From contig JBMNLS010000001.1 of NCBI GenBank assembly GCA_050952935.1, positions 1,116,001-1,180,000 on the forward strand: a stretch of 64,000 nt of DNA, given 5' to 3'. Source of the DNA: UBA6115 sp050952935. Its GTDB lineage: Bacteria > Bacillota > Clostridia > Christensenellales > Aristaeellaceae. The notes beneath the pieces are model-generated. The model saw only the letters and a list, made by a program, of their open reading frames with translations, did not search any database and was not told the origin of the DNA. Shown piece by piece: positions 1 through 8,239 of this stretch. The translations under genes and the position numbers were made by a program. Within the stretch, counting starts at the first letter, position 1. Every line of letters begins with the position of its first letter.

Positions 1-1
1 G

Positions 2-112
2 GAGGCTTGCGATGCGCTGTGTGAGAAAACCGGCGCCGCCCCGGTGCAGGTGATCGGGCGGCGCTTTGTCATCTACCGGCGCAACGATAAGGAGCCGAAG
101 ATCCAGCTGTAA
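2..112 (+). CDS. yhbY: YhbY-like RNA-binding protein, C-terminal end (partial)
   Basis: This is the last 36 codons of a gene that enters from the left edge. The readable end contains QVIGRRFVIYRRN followed by a short lysine and proline-rich tail ending KIQL. That matches the end of the CRS1/YhbY domain, where a conserved IG-x-x-x-V-x-YR strand is followed by a tail ending in IEL or similar. YhbY proteins bind the pre-50S ribosomal subunit and help its assembly. The start and the GxxG loop lie outside the window, so the call rests on this short tail only. Confidence 0.65.
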   Translation, partial: EACDALCEKTGAAPVQVIGRRFVIYRRNDKEPKIQL

Positions 113-174
113 TGCCCTAAAGGATGCGATCCCATTTGGCGTAAACAAGCAAAACTGCCGCAGACACATTTGCG

Positions 175-204
175 AAGAAAGCCCGCCGCTCATGGCAGCG
201 GGCT
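175..204 (-). terminator. Probable rho-independent terminator of the 232-1041 gene
   Basis: AGCCCGC at 180-186 pairs with GCGGGCT at 198-204. Read on the minus strand, the stem is followed by TTTCTTC. It lies 28 bases past the stop codon of the minus-strand gene at 232. The rest of 113-231 shows no other clear signal. Confidence 0.55.
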
Positions 205-231
205 GCAGGCTATAGGCTGGGGAGAGAGTTG

Positions 232-1041
232 TTAAGGCGCTGGAGGGACGAAGTTCCATGAGTTGCTGCCTTCGGGGATCATTTCAAGATTGGTTTTGTT
301 CAGCGTGAAGATGCAGTAATTGAGCACATCGGGATTCGGGTTGGGGCCTGTGAGGTGAAGCACGCCAGGGCCTACATAATAGTAGCCTGCCGTATAATTG
401 ATTCCCGCACGGGTCGCAAAGATTGCCTTGCCGGTATAGGTGCAGGTCAGCGCGGGATCCACCATGTAGATGTTGCCCACCCTGCCCATCAGCTTCCCGT
501 TTTTGATGCCTATGTAAATCGGCGGGGGCATCTGTCCTCCGGACATTTCGTTGATGTCTTCGGCGGAGATGACGATGGTCATCGGCGGCTCTTTGATGGA
601 TACGACGCCGCCCGTCAGCTTCCACACGCCCTCAAAGTCGGATAACAATCCCGGTATTGCGGCCGCGTAATCCTCCTCAATCAGGAAGTCAGGCTGGGGA
701 CGCTCAAAGTTGCGCTTGTCCTCGCCTTCAAGCACACCGTCCTTGTACCAAAAGACTTCAAAGTATTCACCGCTGAGATCCCTTACTTCCACCATGACGA
801 TATCATCCAGCATGATTTCAGCCCTCCAGGTAATCGGGATGTCCTGGTCGGCGTTTTTCATGTTGCCGGTGCCATCCGGGCGCAGCTCCAGCTCCCAGGG
901 ATTGTCCGAGGCATTGGTCTGCACCCAGCTGCCCGTAAAGCCATCAAATGGCCGTAGCGTGGATTCTTCCGAGGAAGCAAAAAGGGGCAGCAGGACGATC
1001 AACAACAGCAGGGCAAGCAGGCGTTTGAATGCATGTTTCAT
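232..1041 (-). CDS. Secreted protein of unknown function with two lipocalin-like segments
   Basis: The 269-residue protein starts with a classical signal peptide (KR followed by a leucine-rich core, ending near residue 23). AAGGAG stands seven bases before the ATG. The mature part has two segments that both begin with an aromatic-glycine-x-tryptophan pattern: FTGSW near residue 35 and FEGVW near residue 136. This pattern is typical of the first strand of small beta-barrel folds that carry a G-x-W motif. No lipobox, sortase signal or catalytic motif is visible. It is the distal member of a minus-strand run of six secreted proteins, so a role at the cell surface is inferred. Function is not recognised. 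Confidence 0.6.
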   Translation of the reverse strand: MKHAFKRLLALLLLIVLLPLFASSEESTLRPFDGFTGSWVQTNASDNPWELELRPDGTGNMKNADQDIPITWRAEIMLDDIVMVEVRDLSGEYFEVFWYKDGVLEGEDKRNFERPQPDFLIEEDYAAAIPGLLSDFEGVWKLTGGVVSIKEPPMTIVISAEDINEMSGGQMPPPIYIGIKNGKLMGRVGNIYMVDPALTCTYTGKAIFATRAGINYTAGYYYVGPGVLHLTGPNPNPDVLNYCIFTLNKTNLEMIPEGSNSWNFVPPAP

Positions 1042-1125
1042 GGGACAACTCCTTCTTCATGATTCTTTTTCATCGGGCTAATCACAATGCAGGGTGATTC
1101 GGTTCAAAAAAGCAGAAAGGCGCTA

Positions 1126-2247
1126 TTATTCCTCAGCCCCCGGAAAGGCGGCCGCATCCGCGGCTATGAAACCGATGCCGGCGTTTTCGACCCATTTGGG
1201 ATGATAGAGCATCACCCATACAGCGTCGCCAAACTGGAGGTACATGCCGTAATCCATCCGGTCATCAAGCCCCACCCAGTCCATGATGGGGCCGTTGTAG
1301 ACCGGGAAGGCATACACCGGTACCTTTGTGCCTTCATCAATGCCACAGATCAGAGCGCCTCTGAGCCAGGTGGTGCCTGGGATGACCTGATCAGCAGGGG
1401 GCGGGATTTCGGGCAGTGGCTCTGTGCCGGCGGCAAAAGGCCAGGTGATCACACGGCCATCCGGCAGGGTGTCCGTGGGCAGGGAACTGTTTCCTCCTGA
1501 CTGCGCGGGCTGCCAGTTGGCAATCATCAGGCAGTTCATGACCTTCGGGTTGTCCGGATAATAATCAAAGGGCTTGCTCAGGTTCCAAATGTAGGATCTT
1601 CCGTCATGGATGATTTTTCCGTTGTTGGGGTCGCTGAACAACACGCTCCATCCCAGGAAGACGGATTCCGCCCTGAAGGGTTTTACAAGCATTTCCCCTT
1701 CCAGGCCGTTGATGGGCATTGGGTTGCCAGTTTTGGCAGTGATGGTGTGGGGTGAAAGGGCCAGGCCATCCGGCCAGGATCCCCCATTCAGGTCATGGCT
1801 GACATGGACCTTCCATAGTTCGCTGACAGGCTTTGCGGGCACACGCCAGCGGGCGGTCATCAGGCAGTGCATGGTCAGCGGGTTGTCCGGATAATAGTCA
1901 AAGGGATGGTTCAAATCCCAAATCTCTTCGCCGCTGTCATAGATGACTCTCCCATCTTTGGGATTTGTGAACCGAACGCTCCAACCCCTGAAATCAGAGC
2001 CCGCCCTGACCGGGATGGTGTTTCTCACTTTCTCCAACGCGGAATGGGGCATGGATTCCCCGGGTTTGGCTGTGATGGAGATGGGATCAAGGGCTTTCCC
2101 TCCCGGCCACTGCCCGCCGTTCAAGTCATAGCTTATGTTGACTCTCCAGCGCACATTGGCCCAGGGGTTGCCCGCCAGGGTGCTCCAGGGCAAGATGAGG
2201 AGCACCGCCATCAGCATTGAGAGCCATTTCGACATTTTCTTGTTCAT
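1126..2247 (-). CDS. Secreted protein with two InlB B-type repeats
   Basis: The 373-residue protein has a signal peptide (residues 1-25) and AAGGAG before the ATG. It contains two copies of a segment of about 105 residues, near 33-137 and 144-246. Each copy has YDLNGG or HDLNGG, then ITAK-G-x-x-MP, GWSV, and ends with FDYYPDNP and a tryptophan. The YDLNGG...GWS pattern is that of the InlB B-repeat (Listeria-Bacteroides repeat), a beta-grasp module found in Gram-positive surface proteins. The remaining C-terminal 110 residues resemble an SH3-like segment with PVYAFPVYNG. No wall anchor is visible. Ligand unknown. Confidence 0.65.
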   Translation of the reverse strand: MNKKMSKWLSMLMAVLLILPWSTLAGNPWANVRWRVNISYDLNGGQWPGGKALDPISITAKPGESMPHSALEKVRNTIPVRAGSDFRGWSVRFTNPKDGRVIYDSGEEIWDLNHPFDYYPDNPLTMHCLMTARWRVPAKPVSELWKVHVSHDLNGGSWPDGLALSPHTITAKTGNPMPINGLEGEMLVKPFRAESVFLGWSVLFSDPNNGKIIHDGRSYIWNLSKPFDYYPDNPKVMNCLMIANWQPAQSGGNSSLPTDTLPDGRVITWPFAAGTEPLPEIPPPADQVIPGTTWLRGALICGIDEGTKVPVYAFPVYNGPIMDWVGLDDRMDYGMYLQFGDAVWVMLYHPKWVENAGIGFIAADAAAFPGAEE

Positions 2248-2277
2248 TTTTTCTCCTTGATGATTCGAATTATGATA

Positions 2278-2934
2278 TCAGTCACCCTCATAGGGCCCCG
2301 CATAGCTCAGGTGTTCAAGCGCCACAAAGCCTGACAGACCGGAGGGGAGGGTGATCTCGGCGCTGTAGCCGCAGTCATAGTTCTGGGCAATCACCGCTTC
2401 ACCCGGCATGGCCATGCCCACCTTATCGTCTGTCAGGCAGTAGTTCAGCCATACATCCACCGGGCCACCGGTGAGGGGATCGGCCTTGATGACAGCCTGG
2501 TAGGGATCGCCCTCGGGAAAGCTGTTTTCATCCGGTATCTCCTCCAACATCGACAGCCGGACATAGCCGCCGAAAAGCTCAGCGCTTGAACCGATCACCA
2601 TGCCAACATCATGGGTGTATATCTCCACCGTCGTGATTTCCCCGTCCAAAAGCCGTCCGATGGCAGGGCCGGTCAGCATGGGGTTGTCATAAACCAACAG
2701 ATACCCCTCTCCGGTGGCCACCCTCGCATGCATGAAACCATCGGTGGGAAGGGGGATGCTATGCACTACCCTGGGCGCCGCGGGGTGCGGGGAGCGTTTT
2801 GTCAGGTTGTCCGGCTGGATCAGCAGGCCAGTGTACATGAGCGCGAGGCAAAGCGCCAGGGCTAAGCATTGTTTTATGGCATTTCCCTCCTTATCCTTAT
2901 TTCTTAGCGGCATCAAGCCGTATTTTGCTTTCAT
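2278..2934 (-). CDS. Membrane-anchored or secreted SH3-like protein, unknown function
   Basis: The 218-residue protein has an unusually long polar N-terminus and one hydrophobic helix near residues 24-40. The rest is beta-rich, with YLLVYDNP and AVIAQNYDCGYSAEITLPSG-type stretches that recall bacterial SH3 domains. The start is uncertain. The ATG at 2934 has only a weak AGGT upstream, whereas a perfect AAGGAGGG lies inside the coding region near 2887-2894. No in-frame ATG, GTG or TTG follows that site at the right distance. It belongs to the minus-strand secreted gene run. Function is not recognised. Confidence 0.5.
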   Translation of the reverse strand: MKAKYGLMPLRNKDKEGNAIKQCLALALCLALMYTGLLIQPDNLTKRSPHPAAPRVVHSIPLPTDGFMHARVATGEGYLLVYDNPMLTGPAIGRLLDGEITTVEIYTHDVGMVIGSSAELFGGYVRLSMLEEIPDENSFPEGDPYQAVIKADPLTGGPVDVWLNYCLTDDKVGMAMPGEAVIAQNYDCGYSAEITLPSGLSGFVALEHLSYAGPYEGD

Positions 2935-2962
2935 CTACCTGAGGGCACGCCAGTTATTTATC

Positions 2963-2998
2963 CAAAACATGCCCCGTGATGCAGCGATCCGGGGCACG
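2963..2998 (-). terminator. Stem-loop terminator after stalk paralogue 1
   Basis: TGCCCCG (2970-2976) pairs with CGGGGCA (2990-2996). On the minus strand the stem is followed by TGTTTTGG. The same hairpin, with the same flanks, follows each of the three paralogues, so it was duplicated with the transcription unit. Confidence 0.6.
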
Positions 2999-3018
2999 CA
3001 GGCTACAAAGGCAGAGCC

Positions 3019-3945
3019 TTAGTCCATCAGGTCAATCAGCGCGTACATGCGCTCCAGATAAGCCGGATCCTCCAGGGAGAAGGGCTGGATAGAGGCCGCG
3101 CTGCTTTGGTAGCTCACCGGGCAGTTGATATACATCAGCACCTTGTTATCAACGCCTAGGCGGCTGGTGATGTTGATGGGGACATCGAAGGGAATATCAA
3201 CGCTTTTCAGCTCTTTCGGTTTGATGCTCCGCACAGCCCGATAATCCGCGAAGAATGTCAGAATACCGTCCGTCAGTTTGACGCCTAAGAACATCTGCGG
3301 GTGCGCTGTCACCAGACCTTTTTTGACCGTGACCTTGACCTCTCCCACGGTGTGCATGGCGTCAGAGACGAGGGGGAAGATGTATTCCCCATCAAGCGAA
3401 AGATCCATGGGGGTGAACATCTCATACCCTTCGGTCAGGTCATCCCGGAACATGATGAACAGGGGGCCTTCCGAGGTAACGAAATTGCCGGTATCTGGAA
3501 CCTTCGTTTTGGGGGTGCCAGGGGTTATAGGAGTTTTGGGATCAGCAGGAACCTTGGGAAGCGGAAGAGGAGGAATTTTCCCAGGGTCAAGCGGAAACTT
3601 ACCAGGATCAATAGGAAGCTTCGGGATTTTCGGGAAAGGAGTAGGAGTAATAATCGGGAACTTACCGGGATCAATAGTCGGGATTTTCGGGAAAGGAGTA
3701 GGAGTAATAATCGGGAACTTACCGGGATCAATAGTCGGGATTTTCGGGAAAGGAGTAGGAGTAATAATCGGGAACTTACCGGGATCAATAGTCGGGATTT
3801 TCGGGAAAGGAGTAGGAGTAGGGGTAATAATCGGAATCTTGGGAATCTCCAAGCCAGGTTTGAGAATTCCACCGGCAAAGGCCATGGATGCTGTCAGGGT
3901 TATCAACAGCAGCACCACGAACAACAGGGACAACACTCTTTTCAT
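3019..3945 (-). CDS. Secreted proline-rich stalk protein, paralogue 1
   Basis: The protein is about 308 residues. It has a signal peptide (KR followed by a long hydrophobic core ending SMAFA). Next comes a stalk of about 110 residues made of KIPTIDPGKFPIITPTPFP-type repeats, and then a C-terminal domain of about 150 residues that ends in LMD. The stalk has a proline at every second to fourth position and should form an extended polyproline-like rod. The C-terminal domain is nearly identical in the next two genes and recognisably related to the end of the gene at 35826-37375. The ATG at 3945 is aligned with the starts of both paralogues and lies six bases after AAGGTG; ATG 3948 is possible. 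No catalytic motif or anchor is visible. Function unknown; a surface-exposed spacer with a terminal binding domain is inferred. Confidence 0.7.
   Translation of the reverse strand: MKRVLSLLFVVLLLITLTASMAFAGGILKPGLEIPKIPIITPTPTPFPKIPTIDPGKFPIITPTPFPKIPTIDPGKFPIITPTPFPKIPTIDPGKFPIITPTPFPKIPKLPIDPGKFPLDPGKIPPLPLPKVPADPKTPITPGTPKTKVPDTGNFVTSEGPLFIMFRDDLTEGYEMFTPMDLSLDGEYIFPLVSDAMHTVGEVKVTVKKGLVTAHPQMFLGVKLTDGILTFFADYRAVRSIKPKELKSVDIPFDVPINITSRLGVDNKVLMYINCPVSYQSSAASIQPFSLEDPAYLERMYALIDLMD
3622..3820 (-). repeat. 57-base tandem repeat inside the stalk of paralogue 1
   Basis: The string CGGGATTTTCGGG recurs at 3622, 3679, 3736 and 3793, an exact 57-base period. The units are almost identical in DNA, and each encodes 19 stalk residues. 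The array is therefore recent and prone to length change without loss of frame. Confidence 0.9.
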
Positions 3946-4040
3946 CATTTTCACCTTCCTGTTTTTTTCAGTCTGGGGTCTATTTTGGTGTCAACACTGA
4001 TGCAAATATTAATCTACTAAGCGGTTGTCGCTCCGACAAT

Positions 4041-4054
4041 TATCCTTTTGGATG
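4041..4054. promoter_or_regulatory. Degenerate TATCC-TTTT-GGAT operator-like site upstream of paralogue 1
   Basis: This is a shorter version of the perfect palindromes at 5341 and 6623. It lies about 95 bases upstream of the start of stalk paralogue 1. It is proposed as a binding site of the neighbouring LuxR-type regulator only because the motif recurs. Confidence 0.35.
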
Positions 4055-4092
4055 GGTAGGCGCCGGACATCCGGCGAATCAACGCTTTTATC

Positions 4093-4130
4093 CAAAACAT
4101 GCCCCGATGACGCAACGATCCGGGGCACGT
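4093..4130 (-). terminator. Stem-loop terminator after stalk paralogue 2
   Basis: TGCCCCG (4100-4106) pairs with CGGGGCA (4121-4127), followed on the minus strand by TGTTTTGG. It is the second copy of the hairpin that follows paralogue 1. Confidence 0.6.
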
Positions 4131-4149
4131 TGGGATACCAGGCAGAGCC

Positions 4150-5175
4150 TTAGTCCATCAGGTCAATCAGCGCGTACATGCGCTCCAGGTAAGCCGGATC
4201 CTCCAGGGAGAAGAGCTGGATAGATGCCGCACCGCTTTGGTAGCTCACCGGGCAGTTGATATACATCAGCACCTTGTCATCAACGCCCAGGCGATTGGCG
4301 ATGCTGACCGGCAAATCAAAGGGAATATCGACGCTTTTTAGATCATCCGGCTTGATGCTCCGCACAGCCCGGAAATCCGCGAAGAATGTCAGAACGCCGT
4401 CTGTCAGCTTGACGCCTAAGAACATCTGCGGGTGCACCGTCACCAGACCCTTTTTGACCGTGACCTTGACCTCTCCCACGGTGTGCATGGCGTCAGAGAC
4501 GAGGGGAAAGATGTATTCCCCGTCAAGCGAAAGATCCATGGGGGTGAACATCTCATACCCTTCGGTCAGGTCATTCCGGAACATGATGAACAGGGGGCCT
4601 TCCGAGGTGACGAAATTGCCGGCGTCTGGAACCATCGCTTTTGGGGTGCCGGGGGTTATGGGAGTTTGGGGATCAACAGGAACCTTGGGAAGCGTAGGAA
4701 TTTTCCCAGGGTCAAGCGGGAACTTGCCACCAGGAGGATCAATAGGTTTTATAGGTATTTTAGGAAATGGCGTAGGGGTGGGAGTAGTTTTCGGAATCGG
4801 AATCTTCCCAGGGTCAAGCGGAATCTTACTACCAGGAACATCAATAGGATTCATAGGTATTTTAGGAGTGGGAGTAATTGTCGGAATCGGAATCTTCCCA
4901 CCAGGATCAATCGGGAATTTCCCATGACCAGGAAGATCAATAGGTTCTGGCGTATAAGTGGGAATCGGAATCTTTCCACCAGGATCAATCGGGAATTTCC
5001 CATGACCAGGAAGATCAATAGGTTCTGGCGTATAAGTGGGAATTGGAATCTTTCCACCAGGAATCGGCCCAGGAATCGGCAGCTTTCCGGGATCAATGAT
5101 GCCGGCAGAAACCGTAGATGCTGTCAGGGTCAACAACAGCAACGCTACGAACAACAGGGACAACACTCTTTTCAT
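4150..5175 (-). CDS. Secreted proline-rich stalk protein, paralogue 2
   Basis: The 341-residue protein has the same plan as its neighbours: signal peptide (residues 1-25), a proline-rich stalk to about residue 180, then the shared C-terminal domain beginning near FVTSEGPLF and ending YALIDLMD. The stalk differs from paralogue 1. It uses IPIPTYTPEPIDLPGHGKFP units and PIDPPGGKFP units, while the terminal domain is nearly identical. So the stalk evolves fast and the end domain is kept. The start ATG is six bases after AAGGTA. The unit has its own upstream palindrome (5341-5358) and downstream hairpin, suggesting single-gene transcripts. Function unknown. Confidence 0.7.
   Translation of the reverse strand: MKRVLSLLFVALLLLTLTASTVSAGIIDPGKLPIPGPIPGGKIPIPTYTPEPIDLPGHGKFPIDPGGKIPIPTYTPEPIDLPGHGKFPIDPGGKIPIPTITPTPKIPMNPIDVPGSKIPLDPGKIPIPKTTPTPTPFPKIPIKPIDPPGGKFPLDPGKIPTLPKVPVDPQTPITPGTPKAMVPDAGNFVTSEGPLFIMFRNDLTEGYEMFTPMDLSLDGEYIFPLVSDAMHTVGEVKVTVKKGLVTVHPQMFLGVKLTDGVLTFFADFRAVRSIKPDDLKSVDIPFDLPVSIANRLGVDDKVLMYINCPVSYQSGAASIQLFSLEDPAYLERMYALIDLMD
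4883..5038 (-). repeat. 78-base tandem repeat inside the stalk of paralogue 2
   Basis: Two almost identical 78-base units start at 4883 and 4961, with the beginning of a third at 5039. Each encodes 26 stalk residues. The unit differs from the 57-base unit of paralogue 1, so each gene has expanded its own stalk motif. Confidence 0.85.
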
Positions 5176-5340
5176 CGCTTTTACCTTCCTGTTTTTTTTT
5201 CAGTCTGGGGTTTATTGCTTGGTGTCCATACCGATGTCAATATCAATTTACCAAGCAGCGGCCACCCTGACAACTATCATTTAGGATAGGAAAGGGGTGT
5301 TTCAGCCCCCTACTTTCGGATAGGAGCCGCTTAGCCATCC

Positions 5341-5358
5341 CCTATCCTTTTGGATAGG
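5341..5358. promoter_or_regulatory. Perfect palindrome CCTATCCTTTTGGATAGG upstream of paralogue 2
   Basis: Two 7-base arms flank TTTT. Further half sites GGATAGG lie at 5284-5290 and 5318-5324. The site is about 165 bases upstream of the start of paralogue 2 and is repeated at 6623. LuxR-type regulators bind dyads of about this length, and one is encoded 1.4 kb away. The link is inferred. Confidence 0.5.
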
Positions 5359-5391
5359 CAGGCGCAGGATTACAGCCTAACAAATGTTTTT

Positions 5392-5433
5392 ATCCAAAAC
5401 GTGCCCCGATGACGCAGCGATCTCCGGGCACGT
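5392..5433 (-). terminator. Stem-loop terminator after stalk paralogue 3 (decayed copy)
   Basis: GTGCCC (5401-5406) pairs with GGGCAC (5426-5431), followed on the minus strand by GTTTTGG. It is the third copy of the hairpin, with a few changes that shorten the stem. Confidence 0.5.
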
Positions 5434-5453
5434 TGGGATAACCAGGCAGAGCT

Positions 5454-6461
5454 TTAGTCCATCAGGTCAATCAGCGCGTACATGCGCTCCAGGTAAGCCG
5501 GATCCTCCAGGGAGAAGAGCTGGATAGATGCCGCACCGCTTTGGTAGCTCACCGGGCAGTTGATATACATCAGCACCTTGTCATCAACGCCCAGGCGATT
5601 GGCGATGCTGACCGGCAAATCAAAGGGAATATCGACGCTTTTCAGATCATCCGGCTTGATGGTCCGCACAGCCCGGAAATCCGCGAAGAATGTCAGAATG
5701 CCGTCCGTCAGCTTGACGCCTGAGAACACCTGCGGGTGCGCCGTCACCAGACCCTTTTTGACCGTGACCTTGACCTCTCCCACGGTGTGCATGGCGTTGG
5801 AGACGAGGGGGAAGATGTATTCCCCGTCAAGCGAAAGATCCATGGGGGTGAACATCTCATACCCTTCGGTCAGGTCATTCCGGAACATGATGAACAGGGG
5901 GCCTTCCGAGGTGACGAAATTGCCGGCGTCTGGAACCATCGCTTTTGGGGTGCCGGGGGTTATGGGAGTTTTGGGATCAACAGGAACCTTGGGAAGAGGA
6001 AGAGCGGGAATTTTCCCAGGGTCAAGCGGAAACTTACCACCAGGAGGATCAATAGGTTTTATAGGCATTTTAGGCAATGGCGCAGTAGGGGTGGGAGTAA
6101 TTTTCGGAATCGGAATCTTCCCAGGGTCAAGCGGAAGCTTACTACCAGGAACATCAATAGGATTCATAGGTATTTTAGGAAATGGCGTTGGGGTGGGAGT
6201 GATTTTCGGAATCTTCGGAGTAGGAATCTTCCCAGGAGTAGGAATCTTCCCAGGGTCAATCGGAAACTTACCACCAGGAGGATCAATAGGTTTTAGAGTT
6301 ATTTTAGGTAACGGTATAGGGGTGGGAGTAATTTTTGGAATTGGAATTTTCCCACCAGGAATCGGCATCTTCCCGGGATCAATGATGCTGGCAGAGACCG
6401 TAGATGCTATCAGGGTCATCAACAACAGTGCCACGAACAACAGGGAGAACACTCTTTTCAT
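5454..6461 (-). CDS. Secreted proline-rich stalk protein, paralogue 3
   Basis: The protein is 335 residues from the ATG at 6461, which is preceded by AAGGTG and aligned with the paralogues. An upstream in-frame start at 6557 would add 32 residues before the signal peptide and is unlikely. The stalk (about residues 26-175) uses PKITPTPTPFPKIP and PIDPPGGKFPIDPGKIP units. The shared C-terminal domain follows and differs from that of paralogue 2 at only a few positions. It lies nearest to the LuxR-type regulator, with palindromes at 6601-6640 in between. The high identity of the end domain and flanks shows recent tandem duplication of whole transcription units. Function unknown. Confidence 0.7.
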   Translation of the reverse strand: MKRVFSLLFVALLLMTLIASTVSASIIDPGKMPIPGGKIPIPKITPTPIPLPKITLKPIDPPGGKFPIDPGKIPTPGKIPTPKIPKITPTPTPFPKIPMNPIDVPGSKLPLDPGKIPIPKITPTPTAPLPKMPIKPIDPPGGKFPLDPGKIPALPLPKVPVDPKTPITPGTPKAMVPDAGNFVTSEGPLFIMFRNDLTEGYEMFTPMDLSLDGEYIFPLVSNAMHTVGEVKVTVKKGLVTAHPQVFSGVKLTDGILTFFADFRAVRTIKPDDLKSVDIPFDLPVSIANRLGVDDKVLMYINCPVSYQSGAASIQLFSLEDPAYLERMYALIDLMD

Positions 6462-6622
6462 CGCTTTCACCTTCCTGCTTCTTTCAGTCTGGGGTTTATT
6501 GCTTGGTGTCAATACTGATATCAATATCAATTTGCCAAGCGGTGGCTGCCCCGACAACTATCATTTAGGATGGGAAGGAAGTATTTCAGCCCCTACTTTC
6601 GGATAGAGCCGCTTAGCCATCC

Positions 6623-6640
6623 CCTATCCTTTTGGATAGA
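6623..6640. promoter_or_regulatory. Palindrome CCTATCC-TTTT-GGATAGA upstream of paralogue 3
   Basis: The same dyad as at 5341-5358, with one change in the last base. A GGATAG half site starts at 6601, and the intervening bases match those around 5318-5341. It lies about 160 bases upstream of paralogue 3, in the gap between it and the regulator gene. Confidence 0.5.
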
Positions 6641-6777
6641 CAGGCGCCATATACTTAGTGAATAAACAGTTTTCATTCGGACAAGGGGGGGTGCCTGTGC
6701 AGAGCGCTACAGGCTTTGTCTTTCACCTGATGATTGAATGGGAGGATCGATTGGAGGCCTCTATATCATTTTTGCGC

Positions 6778-8163
6778 TCAGTCATTCCGGAAAAGGGCTG
6801 TCAGCTCCCCCCTGGAGGCAACGCCTGCCTTGCGATAGGTTTTCAGGGCGTGGAACTTCACCGTGTTCTGGGAGATATGCAGCTTTGCCGCGCACTGCTT
6901 ATAGGTCATGCCCTGAAGCAGGCACTCGACCACCTCTCTTTCCCGGGTGGTCAGACTATATGCCAGGGCAAGCCGCTGGAATTTTTCCTGGGGGGTTTCC
7001 CGGGCCGGCGCCTGGGTAAACAGTTGCCGGGACAGCAGGGGTGTGAGCAGGGTAAACAGCACAAACAGGCCGGTTGTCACCAGGACGCCCACAAGCGGCA
7101 TGGCCTGGGGCGCCCGGCTGGCCACCGTGCCTGGAATGACATGCAGCAGCAAAGACGCGTTAAATACAACGGCCAGCACCCATTTGAACAGCCTTAAGTT
7201 CGCAAATTTGCCCAGCACATGCCCCAGCAGAAAATAAGAAGCGATGAAACCCATCTGGGAAAAGCCCTGTGTCATGCTGGCGGGCAGAATCCCGCGGCTG
7301 TCCGGCAGCAGCAGGCGGAGGATGAAGGTAAGGGTCATTCCGGCAAAGAAGATGTTGCACATATGCCAGATGTTGAACTTCGCCGCCACATAGATGATGA
7401 GGCACAGCGCAAACACCACCAGCCCGGAAAGGCCGCTGATGAGCTGGGAGGGGGCAGCGGGGAGGTAGCTGTAAAAAAACACAACCGCCCGGTGGGCAAA
7501 AAAGAAGAACAGGACGGGCGCCAGTTGTTTGCCGTGGTCCTGGATGGATTTGTTTTCCAGATGGGAAAAGTCCTGGTTTTGATACAGCATCAGGCATCGG
7601 GCGCTCACCAGCACCTGAAGGGCTACAAAGACGATGCCGCTTTTGCCCCCCAGGGGAATAAGGCCAATGAACACCTGAAACAGCAGACAAAACAGCGAGG
7701 TGATAGCGGCGCCTACCAAGCGCTCGCTATCCCGCAGCGCGCAGGAAAAGCCGAAAAGCTGAAAGCCGGAACAGCCGCCCAGAAAAAGGGAAAAAACAAT
7801 CCCCGTCCAGGTGGCCAGAGGGCCGATGGGCATAATCATCCACAGCACAAAGACGCCTGCCATCAGCACCCCCACCTGCCGGGCATAACGGGCTAGGGAT
7901 TTAAGGCTGGCAAAGGCAAACAGCAGCCCGATGCCCAGGGAGTAGGCGATGCCCATCAAAAAAATGCTGTCCATGCCAAAGAGCGGGCAGGCATCCGCGA
8001 TCAGGCTGTTCTTCATGCCGGGGAAAATGGGCGCCAGGGAGAACATGAGCATGTATTTTACCCGCTCAGGCCGAAGCTCCTGCCTGAGAGAACGAAGGCT
8101 CTGCATCAGTGCGCCTTGTTGTTTGCCGGGTTTTCGGGAAAAATGTGCGGGCTGATCAGGCAT
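6778..8163 (-). CDS. Membrane-embedded LuxR-type transcriptional regulator
   Basis: The 461-residue protein has about 12 hydrophobic segments between residues 40 and 385, in the style of a major facilitator domain. A C-terminal helix-turn-helix of the LuxR/GerE type follows (about residues 395-455). Its signature is LTTREREVVECLLQGMTY, then AAKLHISQNTVKFH. A GGGAGGG ribosome site precedes the ATG. There is no receiver or kinase domain, so the membrane part probably senses a ligand directly and the tail binds DNA. Neighbouring secreted genes are on the same strand, and GGATAGG half sites occur upstream of this gene as well as upstream of the stalk genes. Control of that gene set is inferred. 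Confidence 0.8.
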   Translation of the reverse strand: MPDQPAHFSRKPGKQQGALMQSLRSLRQELRPERVKYMLMFSLAPIFPGMKNSLIADACPLFGMDSIFLMGIAYSLGIGLLFAFASLKSLARYARQVGVLMAGVFVLWMIMPIGPLATWTGIVFSLFLGGCSGFQLFGFSCALRDSERLVGAAITSLFCLLFQVFIGLIPLGGKSGIVFVALQVLVSARCLMLYQNQDFSHLENKSIQDHGKQLAPVLFFFFAHRAVVFFYSYLPAAPSQLISGLSGLVVFALCLIIYVAAKFNIWHMCNIFFAGMTLTFILRLLLPDSRGILPASMTQGFSQMGFIASYFLLGHVLGKFANLRLFKWVLAVVFNASLLLHVIPGTVASRAPQAMPLVGVLVTTGLFVLFTLLTPLLSRQLFTQAPARETPQEKFQRLALAYSLTTREREVVECLLQGMTYKQCAAKLHISQNTVKFHALKTYRKAGVASRGELTALFRND

Positions 8164-8239
8164 ATATCCCTCCCTTGAAGCCGTCCGTCTATCAAAGGAT
8201 CTGTTACCATCAGTATATCACATCACTTCATTATTAACA

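Noticed and set aside
2887..2894. Perfect AAGGAGGG as start signal for a shorter form of the 2278-2934 gene
   Set aside because: The only ATG at good distance reads ATG-CCA-TAA and stops at once, and no in-frame ATG, GTG or TTG follows. It is probably a chance match in KDKEG codons.
3622..3820. CRISPR-like spacing of repeats
   Set aside because: The repeats touch each other with no unique spacers, and they code for a regular protein repeat in frame.
3301..4020. Repeat-rich open frames on the plus strand (also at 4256-5289 and 5560-6606)
   Set aside because: They are shadows of the proline-rich stalk genes. The minus-strand frames have signal peptides, ribosome sites and terminators, the plus-strand ones do not.
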